Shown here piece by piece: positions 7,727-16,473 of a stretch of DNA of 28,048 nucleotides. The stretch's first letter is position 1. Each line of letters begins with the position of its first letter. The stretch comes from an uncultured Oscillospiraceae bacterium (GTDB taxonomy: Bacteria; Bacillota; Clostridia; Oscillospirales; Acutalibacteraceae). The position numbers and the translations under genes are program-made. Where the stretch lies: positions 1 through 28,048 of the forward strand of contig CATXDC010000022.1 of the NCBI GenBank assembly GCA_958366985.1. The letters run 5' to 3'. A model generated the notes under the pieces. The model saw only the letters and a program-made list of their open reading frames with translations. It searched no databases and had not been told where the DNA came from.

Positions 7727-9451
7727 ATGGCAGAACGTACTTTCGGTTGGGTACAAGAAGCGTATACAATAGATAATCTGAAAAAAGTGGTAAGGGTTTT
7801 CGTACCCGATTCAGAGGTTAACAAAATACTCCGAGAGGATAAAATACCTAGACTAATCTCTGATGAATATGGCAAAGAGGAAATGATAAATCTTCTTGCC
7901 TCGGATAAAATATGTATTCCTTATACTCTGCTTAAAGGAAAAGGTACTCCTAAAGGGTTTACCAGAACTAATGCACCTTGTTCAGGAATAATTCAGGCTG
8001 TCCTTCCAGGACAACGGAAAGAATATCAGAGTGACTGGCCAGCAGATTCGTTTCTTCGCTGGGCGGTAAGTATAGGTTTTCTTGACTATGATCGTGAGAA
8101 AGACACTTGCAGTATCAGCGAACTTGGATATAAATATGCTATTTCCGAAGATAGCAGCAAGGAAGAAAAAGAAATATTGACTGCAGCATTTTTATCATAT
8201 CCGCCTGTTTGCCGTATATTAAGCTTGCTTGAAAGCGGCAACAGTCTCACAAAGTTTGAAATAGGCTGTCAATTAGGTTTTGTCGGTGAGGCGGGATTTA
8301 CATCTATTCCTCAAAATATTATTCTTCAAGGGCTAAGTATTGCTGCAACGCCTAAAGAAAGAAATAAGCTGCTGTCTGATACCGAAGGTACATCGGATAA
8401 ATATGTTCGTACGATTTGTGCTTGGCTGAAAAGTATGAAATGGGTTACACAGGTATCAAAAAGCATAACTGCGAATGTAGGAAACCAGACATACACAGAT
8501 ACAATTCCACAATCATATCAAATAACTCTTGAAGGTAAAAAGGTGCTGAAACACGCCACAGGTGCTTCAAAATACAAACGCATTGATAAAAGAGTGATGT
8601 GGGATATGCTAGCGACAAAGCCTTCCGACAGAAATTATCTCCGCAATCGAAGAACATACCTGATAAAATATCTTACAACAACCTATCGCAGTTTGGAAGA
8701 AGTGTCTTCTTTCTTATTGACAAAGGATATGACAGAAGGTACAGATGTGATTGCTGATGATATTCAAGGATTGATAAACATTGGTATCAATGTAAGCATA
8801 AAAAACCAAACATACAAGATTATGGATAACATCATTGGTCTTGACATCCCCAATTCTGTTAGGTCGGAGATGTCGTCCAAATCTGAGATTTCTGTAATAA
8901 AAGACAATATAAGGAAACGGTTGAACCACATTAACCACAAATACCTTGTCCTTATCGACTTGGGCTTTGATGGAACAGCTGATAGAGACTATGAATTGCA
9001 GACCGCTGATTTGTTAACAAGCGAACTGTCTTTCAAAGGTGCAAGATTAGGAGATACCAGGAAACCCGATGTTTGTGTTTATCACGGTACTAATGGTCTC
9101 ATTATTGACAACAAAGCTTATGGAAAAGGATACTCTCTCCCGATAAAACAAGCTGATGAAATGCTGCGTTATATTGAAGAAAACCAAAAGCGTGATAAAT
9201 CGCTCAACCCTAACGAATGGTGGACAATCTTTGATGACGCAGTTAGCAAGTTTAATTTTGCTTTTGTTTCAGGCGAGTTCACAGGAGGATTTAAGGATAG
9301 ACTCGAAAATATAAGCAGACGTTCATCGGTAAATGGCGCTGCTATAAACTCCGTTAACCTTTTGCTTCTGGCAGAAGAAATAAAGTCAGGAAGGATGAGC
9401 TATTCTGATGCGTTCAAAAACTTCGATTGCAATAAAGAAATAACAATATAA
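7727..9451 (+). CDS. FokI-type type IIS restriction endonuclease
   Basis: A 574-residue homologue of FokI along its whole length (FokI is about 580 residues). The N-terminal recognition domains begin with RTFGWVQ and contain TRTNAPCSGIIQA and the KFEIGCQLGFVGEAGFTS block. By recall of the FokI sequence, several DNA-contact positions are kept (Q10, R80, Q96, W104, E220, K225). The C-terminal PD-(D/E)xK nuclease domain has D448 in RKPD and D461/K463 in IIDNK, matching FokI D450, D467 and K469. The dimer-interface Asp and Arg (D477, R481 in QADEMLRY) are also kept. AGGAGGG precedes the ATG. It likely cuts downstream of a GGATG-like site; exact specificity is inferred. Confidence 0.93.
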   Translation: MAERTFGWVQEAYTIDNLKKVVRVFVPDSEVNKILREDKIPRLISDEYGKEEMINLLASDKICIPYTLLKGKGTPKGFTRTNAPCSGIIQAVLPGQRKEYQSDWPADSFLRWAVSIGFLDYDREKDTCSISELGYKYAISEDSSKEEKEILTAAFLSYPPVCRILSLLESGNSLTKFEIGCQLGFVGEAGFTSIPQNIILQGLSIAATPKERNKLLSDTEGTSDKYVRTICAWLKSMKWVTQVSKSITANVGNQTYTDTIPQSYQITLEGKKVLKHATGASKYKRIDKRVMWDMLATKPSDRNYLRNRRTYLIKYLTTTYRSLEEVSSFLLTKDMTEGTDVIADDIQGLINIGINVSIKNQTYKIMDNIIGLDIPNSVRSEMSSKSEISVIKDNIRKRLNHINHKYLVLIDLGFDGTADRDYELQTADLLTSELSFKGARLGDTRKPDVCVYHGTNGLIIDNKAYGKGYSLPIKQADEMLRYIEENQKRDKSLNPNEWWTIFDDAVSKFNFAFVSGEFTGGFKDRLENISRRSSVNGAAINSVNLLLLAEEIKSGRMSYSDAFKNFDCNKEITI

Positions 9452-9496
9452 GCTCTCTGCTTATGAAAAGTTCATTAAAACGATGGAGGTACACAT

Positions 9497-11152
9497 ATGA
9501 TTAGTAAGATTCATTTTCATCATTATAGAAAGCTTAAGAATATTAGTATTGATTTATCCAAAAATATCAATATAATTTCTGGAACAAACGGAACTTGCAA
9601 ATCTTCTATTTTGCATATTATTAGCAACTCGTTTCAAGCAGTTAAGAGTACAAAATGCGGCGATGCAGTAAAAAAGTGCATAGAAATAATTAAAGCAATA
9701 AACGAGCAGTATAACCCCAAGCTTGAATCTCTAACTAGAGGAGATAAGAAATATCAAGATCCTGCTCCTGGTCATACGGGTGCATATTATGATGTTGAAT
9801 ATTGGGGAGATCAAGCTACATTATCATTTAGAAAGCATAACTCCCAAAACGCTGGGAAGTTTAGATATGCAGTTAAGCCTACATATAGTGCAAAATCAAA
9901 TGAAAAATTGCCCAGTCTTCCAGTTATTTACCTCGGTTTAAATCGTTTGGCTACATATGGTGAATATAAAGATTTAGAGCCAATTGTAGAAATTAAGAAA
10001 AACCTTCCTCAAGATTATCTTTTAGAGATAATGAGGATTTATGCTTCCTTTACCAATTATCATATATCTAATATAGGTGTTAATCATATGGGAAGTGTCA
10101 AAATTAGAGCTGATTTTGACAGTTCGGAAAAGGGGATTGACTCAAATACTATATCTGCTGGAGAAGATAATTTGTATATTATTATTTCTGCATTAGTGTC
10201 ATTAAAGTATTATTATGATTCTTTAGCTGAACATCGCGAAGTAGATAGCATATTATTAATAGATGAATTTGATGCAACTCTCCATCCAGCGTTCCAGTTT
10301 AGATTATTTGATCTTGTGTTGAATTATTCAATGGCATATAATATACAAGTTGTTTTTACCAGTCATAGTCTTTCGTTAATTGAATATTGTTTGAAGAAAA
10401 AGCAGAATTTGATTTATTTATATGATAATCAAACAAGTATTCACCATATCGAAAATCCAAGCATATATAAAATTAACCTGTATTTAAAAAGCATCACGGA
10501 ATCAGAATATTCCTTTGAAAGGAAAATACCTGTATTTAGCGAAGACGAAGAAGCACGGTATCTTTTAAATATTCTCTTTAACTATTTATCTGAAAAACAT
10601 GATGGTTTTAGTAGAGTACGAAATTATTTCTATCTTGTGGATGCTAACATTGGTGGCGATACTTTACATGGTTTATTTAAAGATCCTCAACTGAAAACCT
10701 TTGTAGGGCAGATATGCATTTTGGATGGCGATCATAATAATGATATGAACAATAGGGTAATAACATTGCCCGGAAAAGATTCTCCTGAAAAGTTTTTGAT
10801 AAATTATGCCCAAACTCTATATGATAGGGATGATAGATTTTGGTTATCTGATGTAGTGCTTGAAGAAAATGTAGGCAAGGATTTTTATACCCATACCTTT
10901 ATTCCTGCGGTTGAGAAGATAAATGAAAAAATTGAAAGCCTAAAAAGCCAAGGTAAATCTACAAGTGGGGTTATGAGAGAGGAAACCAAAAAGCTATTTA
11001 GACAACACCAAAAATTCTTTCATATCATCTTTGATGCATGGCTGGTTGATAACAATAATGTATCAGAAATCAATCAATTCTATAACAATCTTAAAGCAAT
11101 GTATAAGAAAGTAGCGCCTATTGCGGGACTAGATCCTGATATTTGGTCATAA
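9497..11152 (+). CDS. OLD-like AAA ATPase with Toprim-like C-terminal domain
   Basis: A 551-residue protein. The N-terminal ABC/SMC-like ATPase has Walker A GTNGTCKSS (residues 29-37), a signature SAGEDN (220-225), Walker B LLIDEFDATLHP (253-264) and a switch histidine in TSHS (288-291). The C-terminal part has an acidic cluster in VFSEDEEARYLL (about 346-357) and ICILDGDHN (406-414), which resemble the E and DxD of OLD-family Toprim nucleases. Such proteins act in phage defence (OLD, Gabija GajA, PARIS AriA relatives). It follows the FokI-type gene by 45 nt with GGAGG before the ATG. Its base composition is clearly AT-rich. With the methylase downstream it could form a separate defence pair. 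Confidence 0.75.
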   Translation: MISKIHFHHYRKLKNISIDLSKNINIISGTNGTCKSSILHIISNSFQAVKSTKCGDAVKKCIEIIKAINEQYNPKLESLTRGDKKYQDPAPGHTGAYYDVEYWGDQATLSFRKHNSQNAGKFRYAVKPTYSAKSNEKLPSLPVIYLGLNRLATYGEYKDLEPIVEIKKNLPQDYLLEIMRIYASFTNYHISNIGVNHMGSVKIRADFDSSEKGIDSNTISAGEDNLYIIISALVSLKYYYDSLAEHREVDSILLIDEFDATLHPAFQFRLFDLVLNYSMAYNIQVVFTSHSLSLIEYCLKKKQNLIYLYDNQTSIHHIENPSIYKINLYLKSITESEYSFERKIPVFSEDEEARYLLNILFNYLSEKHDGFSRVRNYFYLVDANIGGDTLHGLFKDPQLKTFVGQICILDGDHNNDMNNRVITLPGKDSPEKFLINYAQTLYDRDDRFWLSDVVLEENVGKDFYTHTFIPAVEKINEKIESLKSQGKSTSGVMREETKKLFRQHQKFFHIIFDAWLVDNNNVSEINQFYNNLKAMYKKVAPIAGLDPDIWS

Positions 11153-11178
11153 GAATTATTTGAAAGGAAGTGTGGGTT

Positions 11179-12033
11179 ATGCCAAGTAGTTTTTCACCAC
11201 TTAGGTATCCAGGTGGTAAATCTCAACTGTATGATTATGTTAAAAGAATTATTGACTATAATGATCTGCTTGGCGAGACCTATGTTGAGCCATTTGCAGG
11301 TGGTGCAGGTTTGGCCATGAAACTGCTACTCAATAACGATGTGAAAAGAATCATTATTAATGATTATGATTTCGCAATATATTCGATCTGGTATTGCATT
11401 TTGAATTATACCGATGACTTTTGTGATAGAATACAGCAAATCGATATATCCATTGAGGAACACGACAGGCAACGAACAATATACAATAGTGGTACGACTA
11501 ATATTTTTGACATGGGGATAGCAGCTTTTTATTTAAATCGTACAAATAGATCTGGTGTAATTAAAGGAGGAGTAATAGGGGGGAGGGAACAGAGTGGATT
11601 GTATAAAATTGATGCTAGATTTAACAAAGACGCATTGATTAAAAAAATAAGGGCAATTGCTAAAGAAAAAGGTAGAATTGTTCTATATAATTTGGATGCA
11701 ATGGACTTTTTATCAAACGGTGTCCTTGATCATTATTACAAAACTTTTGTAAACTTTGATCCACCATATGTAATGAAAGGTTCTCAATTATACAAAAATG
11801 CGTTTTCAGAACAAGATCATAAGGACTTGTATAAATTGATATCTAAGTGTAAAAGAAAATGGATTGTCACTTATGATATTTGTCCGCTTATTAGGGAACT
11901 CTACAAAAACCATAGAGGAGCAGAGATAGATATAAATTATTCCGCAAGTAATAGCGGCAAAGCGAGAGAATACATATTCTTTAGTAACAACCTTTTTTTA
12001 CCGGAGGGCATAGAATTAACCAATCAATCATAA
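11179..12033 (+). CDS. N6-adenine DNA methyltransferase (D12 class, Dam-like)
   Basis: A 284-residue adenine methyltransferase. Motif X is RYPGGKSQL (residues 9-17), motif I is EPFAGGAG (37-44) and the catalytic motif is DPPY (194-197). I choose the ATG at 11179, 8 nt after AAAGGAAG, over the in-frame GTG at 11170. It lies 26 nt downstream of the OLD-like gene and is the last gene of the cargo operon. It is a different subgroup from the two FokI-type methylases. It probably serves the ATPase as a self-marking enzyme, or it is an orphan. The recognition sequence cannot be read from the protein. Confidence 0.85.
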   Translation: MPSSFSPLRYPGGKSQLYDYVKRIIDYNDLLGETYVEPFAGGAGLAMKLLLNNDVKRIIINDYDFAIYSIWYCILNYTDDFCDRIQQIDISIEEHDRQRTIYNSGTTNIFDMGIAAFYLNRTNRSGVIKGGVIGGREQSGLYKIDARFNKDALIKKIRAIAKEKGRIVLYNLDAMDFLSNGVLDHYYKTFVNFDPPYVMKGSQLYKNAFSEQDHKDLYKLISKCKRKWIVTYDICPLIRELYKNHRGAEIDINYSASNSGKAREYIFFSNNLFLPEGIELTNQS

Positions 12034-12115
12034 GAATAACGTTACGATTTTCAAAGCATCTAACACACACCTAACATAGCAAGAAGAAAACCGCATTACA
12101 CAGCCGTCTGAGGTT

Positions 12116-12131
12116 CTCCAAGAGATAATCT
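12116..12131. repeat. 16-nt word shared with the right flank of element B
   Basis: CTCCAAGAGATAATCT here recurs exactly at 27933-27948. Each copy is followed within about 45 nt by a related GCGG-rich stretch (ATGCGGCTTGCGGCG here, ATGCGGTTTGTGGCG there). The 150 nt between the methylase stop and attL hold no gene that I can support. Confidence 0.45.
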
Positions 12132-12182
12132 CAGCCGAAACAGACCGCTTTACAATGCGGCTTGCGGCGATACAGTTATCAA

Positions 12183-12204
12183 CTTGGTCTTTATTTGGTC
12201 TTTA
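12183..12204. repeat. Candidate attL of element B
   Basis: A 22-nt sequence starting CTTGGTCTTTATTTGG and ending TCTTTA is identical at 27794-27815. It contains an internal near-duplication of TTGGTCTTTA. This copy lies 32 nt beyond the 3' end of the integrase gene, the usual place for an attachment site of a tyrosine-recombinase element. Confidence 0.75.
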
Positions 12205-12237
12205 TATCCTCTCCGAGTATTCGGGGAGGATATTTTT
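12204..12237 (+). terminator. Rho-independent terminator at the element A/B junction
   Basis: ATATCCTCTCCGA, a short loop and TCGGGGAGGATAT form a stem, followed by TTTTT on the plus strand. It would stop rightward transcripts from element A before they run antisense into the integrase. It abuts the candidate attL and the integrase stop codon. Confidence 0.65.
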
Positions 12238-13372
12238 ATGCTAATTTAAGCGACACAAGGTCTGCAACCTTTGCTTTGGTGCTTTTGAGAACGTCCGCAT
12301 AGATATTCGCTGTTACGCCTATGTCACAATGTCCTAAATGCTCCGATACGATTTTCAGATCAACGCCGCTGTTCAGAAGTAAGGTTGCGTTGCAGTGACG
12401 GAGCTGGTGCAGGGTCAGAAACTCAAACTCTGTTCCTTTGAGAAAGCGCTTGAAAGAAGTTCGTAGCGCCGACCTGTCACGGTAGTTGCCATTAGCGGAA
12501 GTAAACACCATTTCGGGGTGAGCAAATTTACCGCCGAGAGCGCTGATAAGCTGTTCCTGATAGGATTTCTGCTCTCTGAAAATGTCCGCAAGAGCTGCGC
12601 TCATTCCGATTGTTCGGATACTGCTTTCGGTTTTCGGAGTGGTGAGCCAGTGCTTTCCTCCAACGTCGGCAAGGTTGTGATTGACCGAGATAGTCATTTC
12701 GTCAAAGTCAATGTCCTCCCACGACAGCGCAAGCATTTCACCGCTGCGCAGTCCCGTGAAAAGCAGCACCTTTATCATTCGCTTGACATCAAGGTCGCAG
12801 GGCTTTGTTTCGAGCAGCTCCATAAACCGCTTGGTCTGTTCCTCGTCAAGGACGGGCCTTTTCTTTTTGCCCTTGTTTTTCGGAAGAATGACATTCCTGC
12901 ACGGAGTATCTCTGATAAAGCCTTGCTCCACGCCCCTGTGGAATATGCTCTGAACAACGACATAAATCTTCCGCACAGTTTCGGGCTTGACTTTGAGGGA
13001 CTGAACAAATGTTGTGAGCCTCGGCGTGTTTATGTCCTTGACTTTAACGTTCCCGAAAAAAGGCTCAATGTGGTTCTTGTAGGTGCTTTTGTAGTTGTAG
13101 AGCGTTCCCTCTTTCAGCTCCACTGGGGCGTAGTTTTCAAAGTACCACTCCGCAAGTTCCGAGAAACGCATATTTTCGTTAAGCTGTGCATAGCCCTTGC
13201 AGTGGCGCTCAAAATCAAGGGCGTATTCCTGCGCAAGTTTCTCGGCTTTCCGTGACGTTGCTCCTGCCGGTGGCGCGAATGTAGTTGATTTGACGATCTG
13301 TTTTCCGCTGGCGTCATAGCCTAATGACACCTTATTTCTGAAGGTTTCCCCTCGTTTTGTAATGGTAGCCAT
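12236..13372 (-). CDS. int: Tyrosine recombinase/integrase of element B
   Basis: A complete 378-residue tyrosine recombinase. The N-terminal arm-binding domain (MATITKRGETFRNKVSLGYD), a SAM-like core-binding domain (about residues 65-165) and the catalytic domain are all present. Catalytic residues are visible: R209 in FTGLRSGE, probably K247 in TTPKTESS, H322 and R325 in LHQLRH, H348 in LGHCDIG and Y358 in NIYADV. AAGGAG precedes the ATG, and a consensus promoter lies upstream. It would catalyse recombination between the 22-nt direct repeats at the ends of element B. The stop codon lies 32 nt from attL. Confidence 0.93.
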   Translation of the reverse strand: MATITKRGETFRNKVSLGYDASGKQIVKSTTFAPPAGATSRKAEKLAQEYALDFERHCKGYAQLNENMRFSELAEWYFENYAPVELKEGTLYNYKSTYKNHIEPFFGNVKVKDINTPRLTTFVQSLKVKPETVRKIYVVVQSIFHRGVEQGFIRDTPCRNVILPKNKGKKKRPVLDEEQTKRFMELLETKPCDLDVKRMIKVLLFTGLRSGEMLALSWEDIDFDEMTISVNHNLADVGGKHWLTTPKTESSIRTIGMSAALADIFREQKSYQEQLISALGGKFAHPEMVFTSANGNYRDRSALRTSFKRFLKGTEFEFLTLHQLRHCNATLLLNSGVDLKIVSEHLGHCDIGVTANIYADVLKSTKAKVADLVSLKLA

Positions 13373-13423
13373 ATGATACTCTCCTTAAATATCGTAGATT
13401 TATGACATACCCTCTGCAATTCT

Positions 13424-13452
13424 ATTTTACGCTTTAAAGTGTGATTTGTCAA
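13424..13452 (-). promoter_or_regulatory. Promoter of the element B integrase
   Basis: On the minus strand TTGACA (13447-13452), a 17-nt spacer and TAAAAT (13424-13429) form a near-consensus sigmaA promoter about 50 nt upstream of the integrase ATG. The integrase can therefore be expressed apart from the relaxase. Confidence 0.7.
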
Positions 13453-13463
13453 GAGGCATATCG

Positions 13464-15164
13464 TCATCTTTTGTGCTTTGGAGATTTCTCTGACCTTTGT
13501 GCCGCAGCTTCCCGTGACTTCTGCGCTTTTATAAGATTATCTATGTAGTTCCCCTCGACAATCTCCTCATATGCCTTTATCAGCTTGTTAATACGCTTCA
13601 GAGCTGTTTCATGTTCGGTGGGATTATCGCCTTTAGAACGCATAACGTGAATGTTGTGCTGTAACTCCTGCGCCTTTGCGTAGATGTCGTCACGGGAGGT
13701 AATGCCGAAATCGCCGATAGTCAGAAGCTGCTGCGACAGATAGTTTATCCACTCGTCGTTCTGAAAGCAGTAGTGCCTGCGTGCATTGCTTTTCTTCGGT
13801 TCAAGCCGGAACTGCGTAACGACTGTGGTAACATTCAAAATAACACTGTGAAACCGCTTTTCAACAGGATTAGCGTTCTGCGCTTTTTCATGAACGCAAT
13901 CAACGAACCGTCCGCTTTCAGCTATGCGCCGTTCAAGATTTTTGGGCAGATATTCCTCGCCTAGCGTTTTCAGCCGCACAAAGCGCTCCGCAGACGGCGC
14001 TTTGACGGAAATATATTTGCCCCGCTTGATTTCGTAACCGCGCTCTTTCAGCCTTGCAAGCAAGTCCTCAACGCTCGCCGAGGAATACACCAGCCTGTCA
14101 ATGTCCAGCTTAATCTGCTCACGGATAGAGGGCGCGTTCTCGCTCGGCTTGTAGTGCCGTGAAATCGCCCTCGCCGTTTCAAGAGCGTAATCTGGAATGT
14201 AGAGAGTATTGCTCTCTGCAACAAACGGTATTTTCGTCCGTGCAAGTCCGTCAGCTATGTATTGCAGCTTGTCGGGGTTGTAAACATTCACGGGAACAAA
14301 ATCGGCTTGGGCTTTCTTGCTCATTTCTTCAACCTGCTGCCGTAACTCCGTCACCTTTTCACGCATAACATCGTTCTGATTTTTGATTAAGGCAGCTTCA
14401 TATGATGTCAGTTCCTCAATAGGCTTCTTTTTCAACTCGTTAATGTGGGCATTGATTTTCCTGATATTCTCCGCTTCCTGTGCAGCCTTCTTGTAATCAT
14501 CAACGGACAAATGCTGTCTATGAACATTTTTATCCTCTCGCCGCAAACCGTGTTTCAGCAAAATCTGCTCCATAACCGAACGCTCACTTTCAGACCAAGC
14601 CGTCCACTCGTTCTGCATTTTGTTTGACGAGAAAAATCCTTGTTCACGAAGCGCACCGCTCATTGAATTTTTAAGCGACAGCCCTCGCTGTCCTTTATGT
14701 GCCATGGGAACGAAGTCAATGTGCAGGTGCGGCGTACTCTCGTCAAGGTGCATTACAGCATTGAACACTTTGAGGTTAGGATTACGCTGCTCAAATTCGC
14801 GCATATAATTGTCAAGCATGGATTTCGCCGTATTCCAATTCACCGAACCAAGCCCGCAGTCATGCAAATCTCCAAACTGCACCACAACCTCATAGAACAG
14901 CTTACCCTTGCCCGATTTCTTGACGTGTTCGTAGTAGTCGGGGATTTCACGGTCGGCACGTTTCTGCTTAGCGTTGTATTCCGCAAGAGCCGCGCCAAAC
15001 ACCTGCTCATAGAATTGCCGCAAATCAATTTTTATGTAGGTAATGTTGTCGCTCGACCTTGAAACATCAACATTGTGGGCGGTGATAACCCGGTTGTTGT
15101 GGTCGAGAAAACCACTATCCACACGAAATGAAATCGACAGCCCTTTTGAATTTTTCTCACTCAT
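13464..15164 (-). CDS. mobV: MobV-family relaxase of element B
   Basis: A 566-residue relaxase. The N-terminal region (SISFRVDSGFLDHNNRVITA) and the hallmark HLDESTPHLH (residues 139-148) define the MobV/Pre family. Basic, partly coiled-coil segments follow (about 230-300), and the C-terminus is lysine-rich. I choose the ATG at 15164 because AAAGGAG lies 9 nt upstream; an in-frame ATG at 15173 almost touches that site. It would nick at the oriT-like region just upstream and mobilize element B. It is related to, but clearly diverged from, the relaxase of element A, so the two elements are probably mobilized separately. Confidence 0.88.
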   Translation of the reverse strand: MSEKNSKGLSISFRVDSGFLDHNNRVITAHNVDVSRSSDNITYIKIDLRQFYEQVFGAALAEYNAKQKRADREIPDYYEHVKKSGKGKLFYEVVVQFGDLHDCGLGSVNWNTAKSMLDNYMREFEQRNPNLKVFNAVMHLDESTPHLHIDFVPMAHKGQRGLSLKNSMSGALREQGFFSSNKMQNEWTAWSESERSVMEQILLKHGLRREDKNVHRQHLSVDDYKKAAQEAENIRKINAHINELKKKPIEELTSYEAALIKNQNDVMREKVTELRQQVEEMSKKAQADFVPVNVYNPDKLQYIADGLARTKIPFVAESNTLYIPDYALETARAISRHYKPSENAPSIREQIKLDIDRLVYSSASVEDLLARLKERGYEIKRGKYISVKAPSAERFVRLKTLGEEYLPKNLERRIAESGRFVDCVHEKAQNANPVEKRFHSVILNVTTVVTQFRLEPKKSNARRHYCFQNDEWINYLSQQLLTIGDFGITSRDDIYAKAQELQHNIHVMRSKGDNPTEHETALKRINKLIKAYEEIVEGNYIDNLIKAQKSREAAAQRSEKSPKHKR

Positions 15165-15549
15165 ATGACACATCTCCTTTCTCCTGTTTTACAAATTTAT
15201 CTCATCTGCCACCAATGCTCTCGAAAAGCAGTTTTCAGATTTATCTCTGAAATGCCCGCTACTTCTGACTCGGTGTTTGAAGCATTTTTAACGGTCGTTG
15301 TCATTGTTGCTAAACTCAATAGTGATAGTGACAAGCTGCGCTTATCATTATCACATTGAGTTGGGGATAATTCCCCAAACCCCTCTCCATCGCCTTACTC
15401 GTTAAACGAGGTAAATTTTCAAAATGTTCAGAATGAACTGCTCTGAGAGTAGAGGTAAAACTCAAAAGTTCTCATGCTCAACATCTGCGGGCAGGAGCGA
15501 AACCTCTGCAAGCGCACCGGATTTTTCTTTTCAGATTTGAAAGAAACAC
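15165..15549. other. Relaxase leader with candidate oriT of element B
   Basis: This 385-nt gap has no supported gene. It contains an inverted repeat with 15-nt arms at 15322-15354 (GTGATAGTGACAAGC, TGC, GCTTATCATTATCAC; two mismatches). Six bases later comes a dyad at 15361-15378 (TTGGGG, ATAATT, CCCCAA) followed by ACCCCTCTCC. A perfect 6-nt-arm palindrome lies at 15398-15410 (CTCGTT, A, AACGAG). The hairpin followed by a G/C-tract dyad upstream of a MobV gene fits an origin of transfer and parallels the layout at 3116-3191 in element A. Confidence 0.55.
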
Positions 15550-16473
15550 TCATTCCGAGCGGTCGGGCTTTCCGTACATATCGTGATTAACCAGAGCCGT
15601 GTAGTAGCTGTCCATCGTAATGGGCGCATTATACAGCGCCGTTATAAGATATGCGCGAATGTTCCGAACATCGGAGGTGTTATTCCCGAGTGAAGTCAAT
15701 ACATATTTGATATGCTCATGAGTGAGTTTCAGAAAGCGGCTTCTAACCGTACCGGTTGGAATTTCCTCGCCGTTTACGCGGGTAGTGCTTTTTGCCGAAC
15801 ACACCACATCAAGCATTATCTCAACCAGCTCGTCCACCCGCACTTTGTCCTCGGAAAGGCAGTCGTACTCGATATTTTCACGAATAATATCGCGGTAATC
15901 GCTGCGTTCGTCGGAAGAAAAAAGGATTTGCGAATTTCCCGTCATATCCGTCCCGTCGGATATGATTGATGGATAAGGATTATTCTCTTTTGTTTGATTA
16001 TTAAGATTATATATAAAGGGATTGTCGATTTCCCGCAATGTGCTTTGTGCGTTTTCAACAGGGTAGTATGCCGTATTTTCACAGGGTGCATTGTCAATTT
16101 CCGACAGGTTACTATTCAACTTTTCTGCACCTTTTATGAGGTACTTTTCAAGCTGCTCCGTATCATCACGAACACGAAAATGACGGCGGCAGTGCACACC
16201 TCCTGTGCGGTAATCAATAAGACCTGCCTTGACAAGAACTCCGATAGCTTTGTTCTGCTGACAGCGGGACAGCGCTGTGCTTTCCTGCATATCCTCGATT
16301 GTCGAATAGAACCAGCCCTCGCTGTCAAGCATGGCATGTTTCTCATAATACGCCTGCTTTCCGACGAGTGAATTAAAGAGCAGAGCCGCCTTTATTCCAA
16401 GTGCATGGGCGAGCAGTCGATTTGCAGATACTGTGTTGTCTGAATTAAGTAGCTTGATTATCTGTTCTATCAT
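15550..16473 (-). CDS. Replication initiator-like protein (winged helix plus DUF6017)
   Basis: A 307-residue protein typical of plasmids and mobilizable elements of Clostridia. The N-terminal part (about residues 1-105) is a winged-helix region (EGWFYSTIEDMQESTALSRC, then VLVKAGLIDYRT) like RepA/phage replisome organizers. A variable linker (about 110-200) is rich in Asn/Ser/Asp. The C-terminal segment (about 210-303: DELVEIMLDVV, GTVRSRFLKLTHEHIKYVL, IRAYLITALYNA) matches DUF6017. It may start replication of the excised circle. Its start overlaps the stop of the upstream HTH gene by 4 nt. Confidence 0.8.
   Translation of the reverse strand: MIEQIIKLLNSDNTVSANRLLAHALGIKAALLFNSLVGKQAYYEKHAMLDSEGWFYSTIEDMQESTALSRCQQNKAIGVLVKAGLIDYRTGGVHCRRHFRVRDDTEQLEKYLIKGAEKLNSNLSEIDNAPCENTAYYPVENAQSTLREIDNPFIYNLNNQTKENNPYPSIISDGTDMTGNSQILFSSDERSDYRDIIRENIEYDCLSEDKVRVDELVEIMLDVVCSAKSTTRVNGEEIPTGTVRSRFLKLTHEHIKYVLTSLGNNTSDVRNIRAYLITALYNAPITMDSYYTALVNHDMYGKPDRSE

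Larger units (their letters stand above)
1..12182. mobile_element. Element A: integrated mobilizable element with restriction-modification cargo (left end outside window)
   Basis: A contiguous block of mobility genes (integrase, Toprim primase-like protein, MobV relaxase, TnpV-like protein, RepA-like ATPase, HTH protein) is transcribed leftward. A defence cargo (XRE regulator, FokI-type system, OLD-like ATPase, adenine methylase) is transcribed rightward from the same intergenic region. This layout is typical of integrative mobilizable elements of Clostridia that rely on a helper for conjugation; no type IV secretion genes are seen. The right boundary is inferred only from the start of element B at about 12183. 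The left boundary lies beyond position 1. Confidence 0.6.

Noticed and set aside
12518..13255. 245-codon plus-strand frame opposite the element B integrase
   Set aside because: It is antisense to a complete tyrosine recombinase with all catalytic residues and has no independent support.
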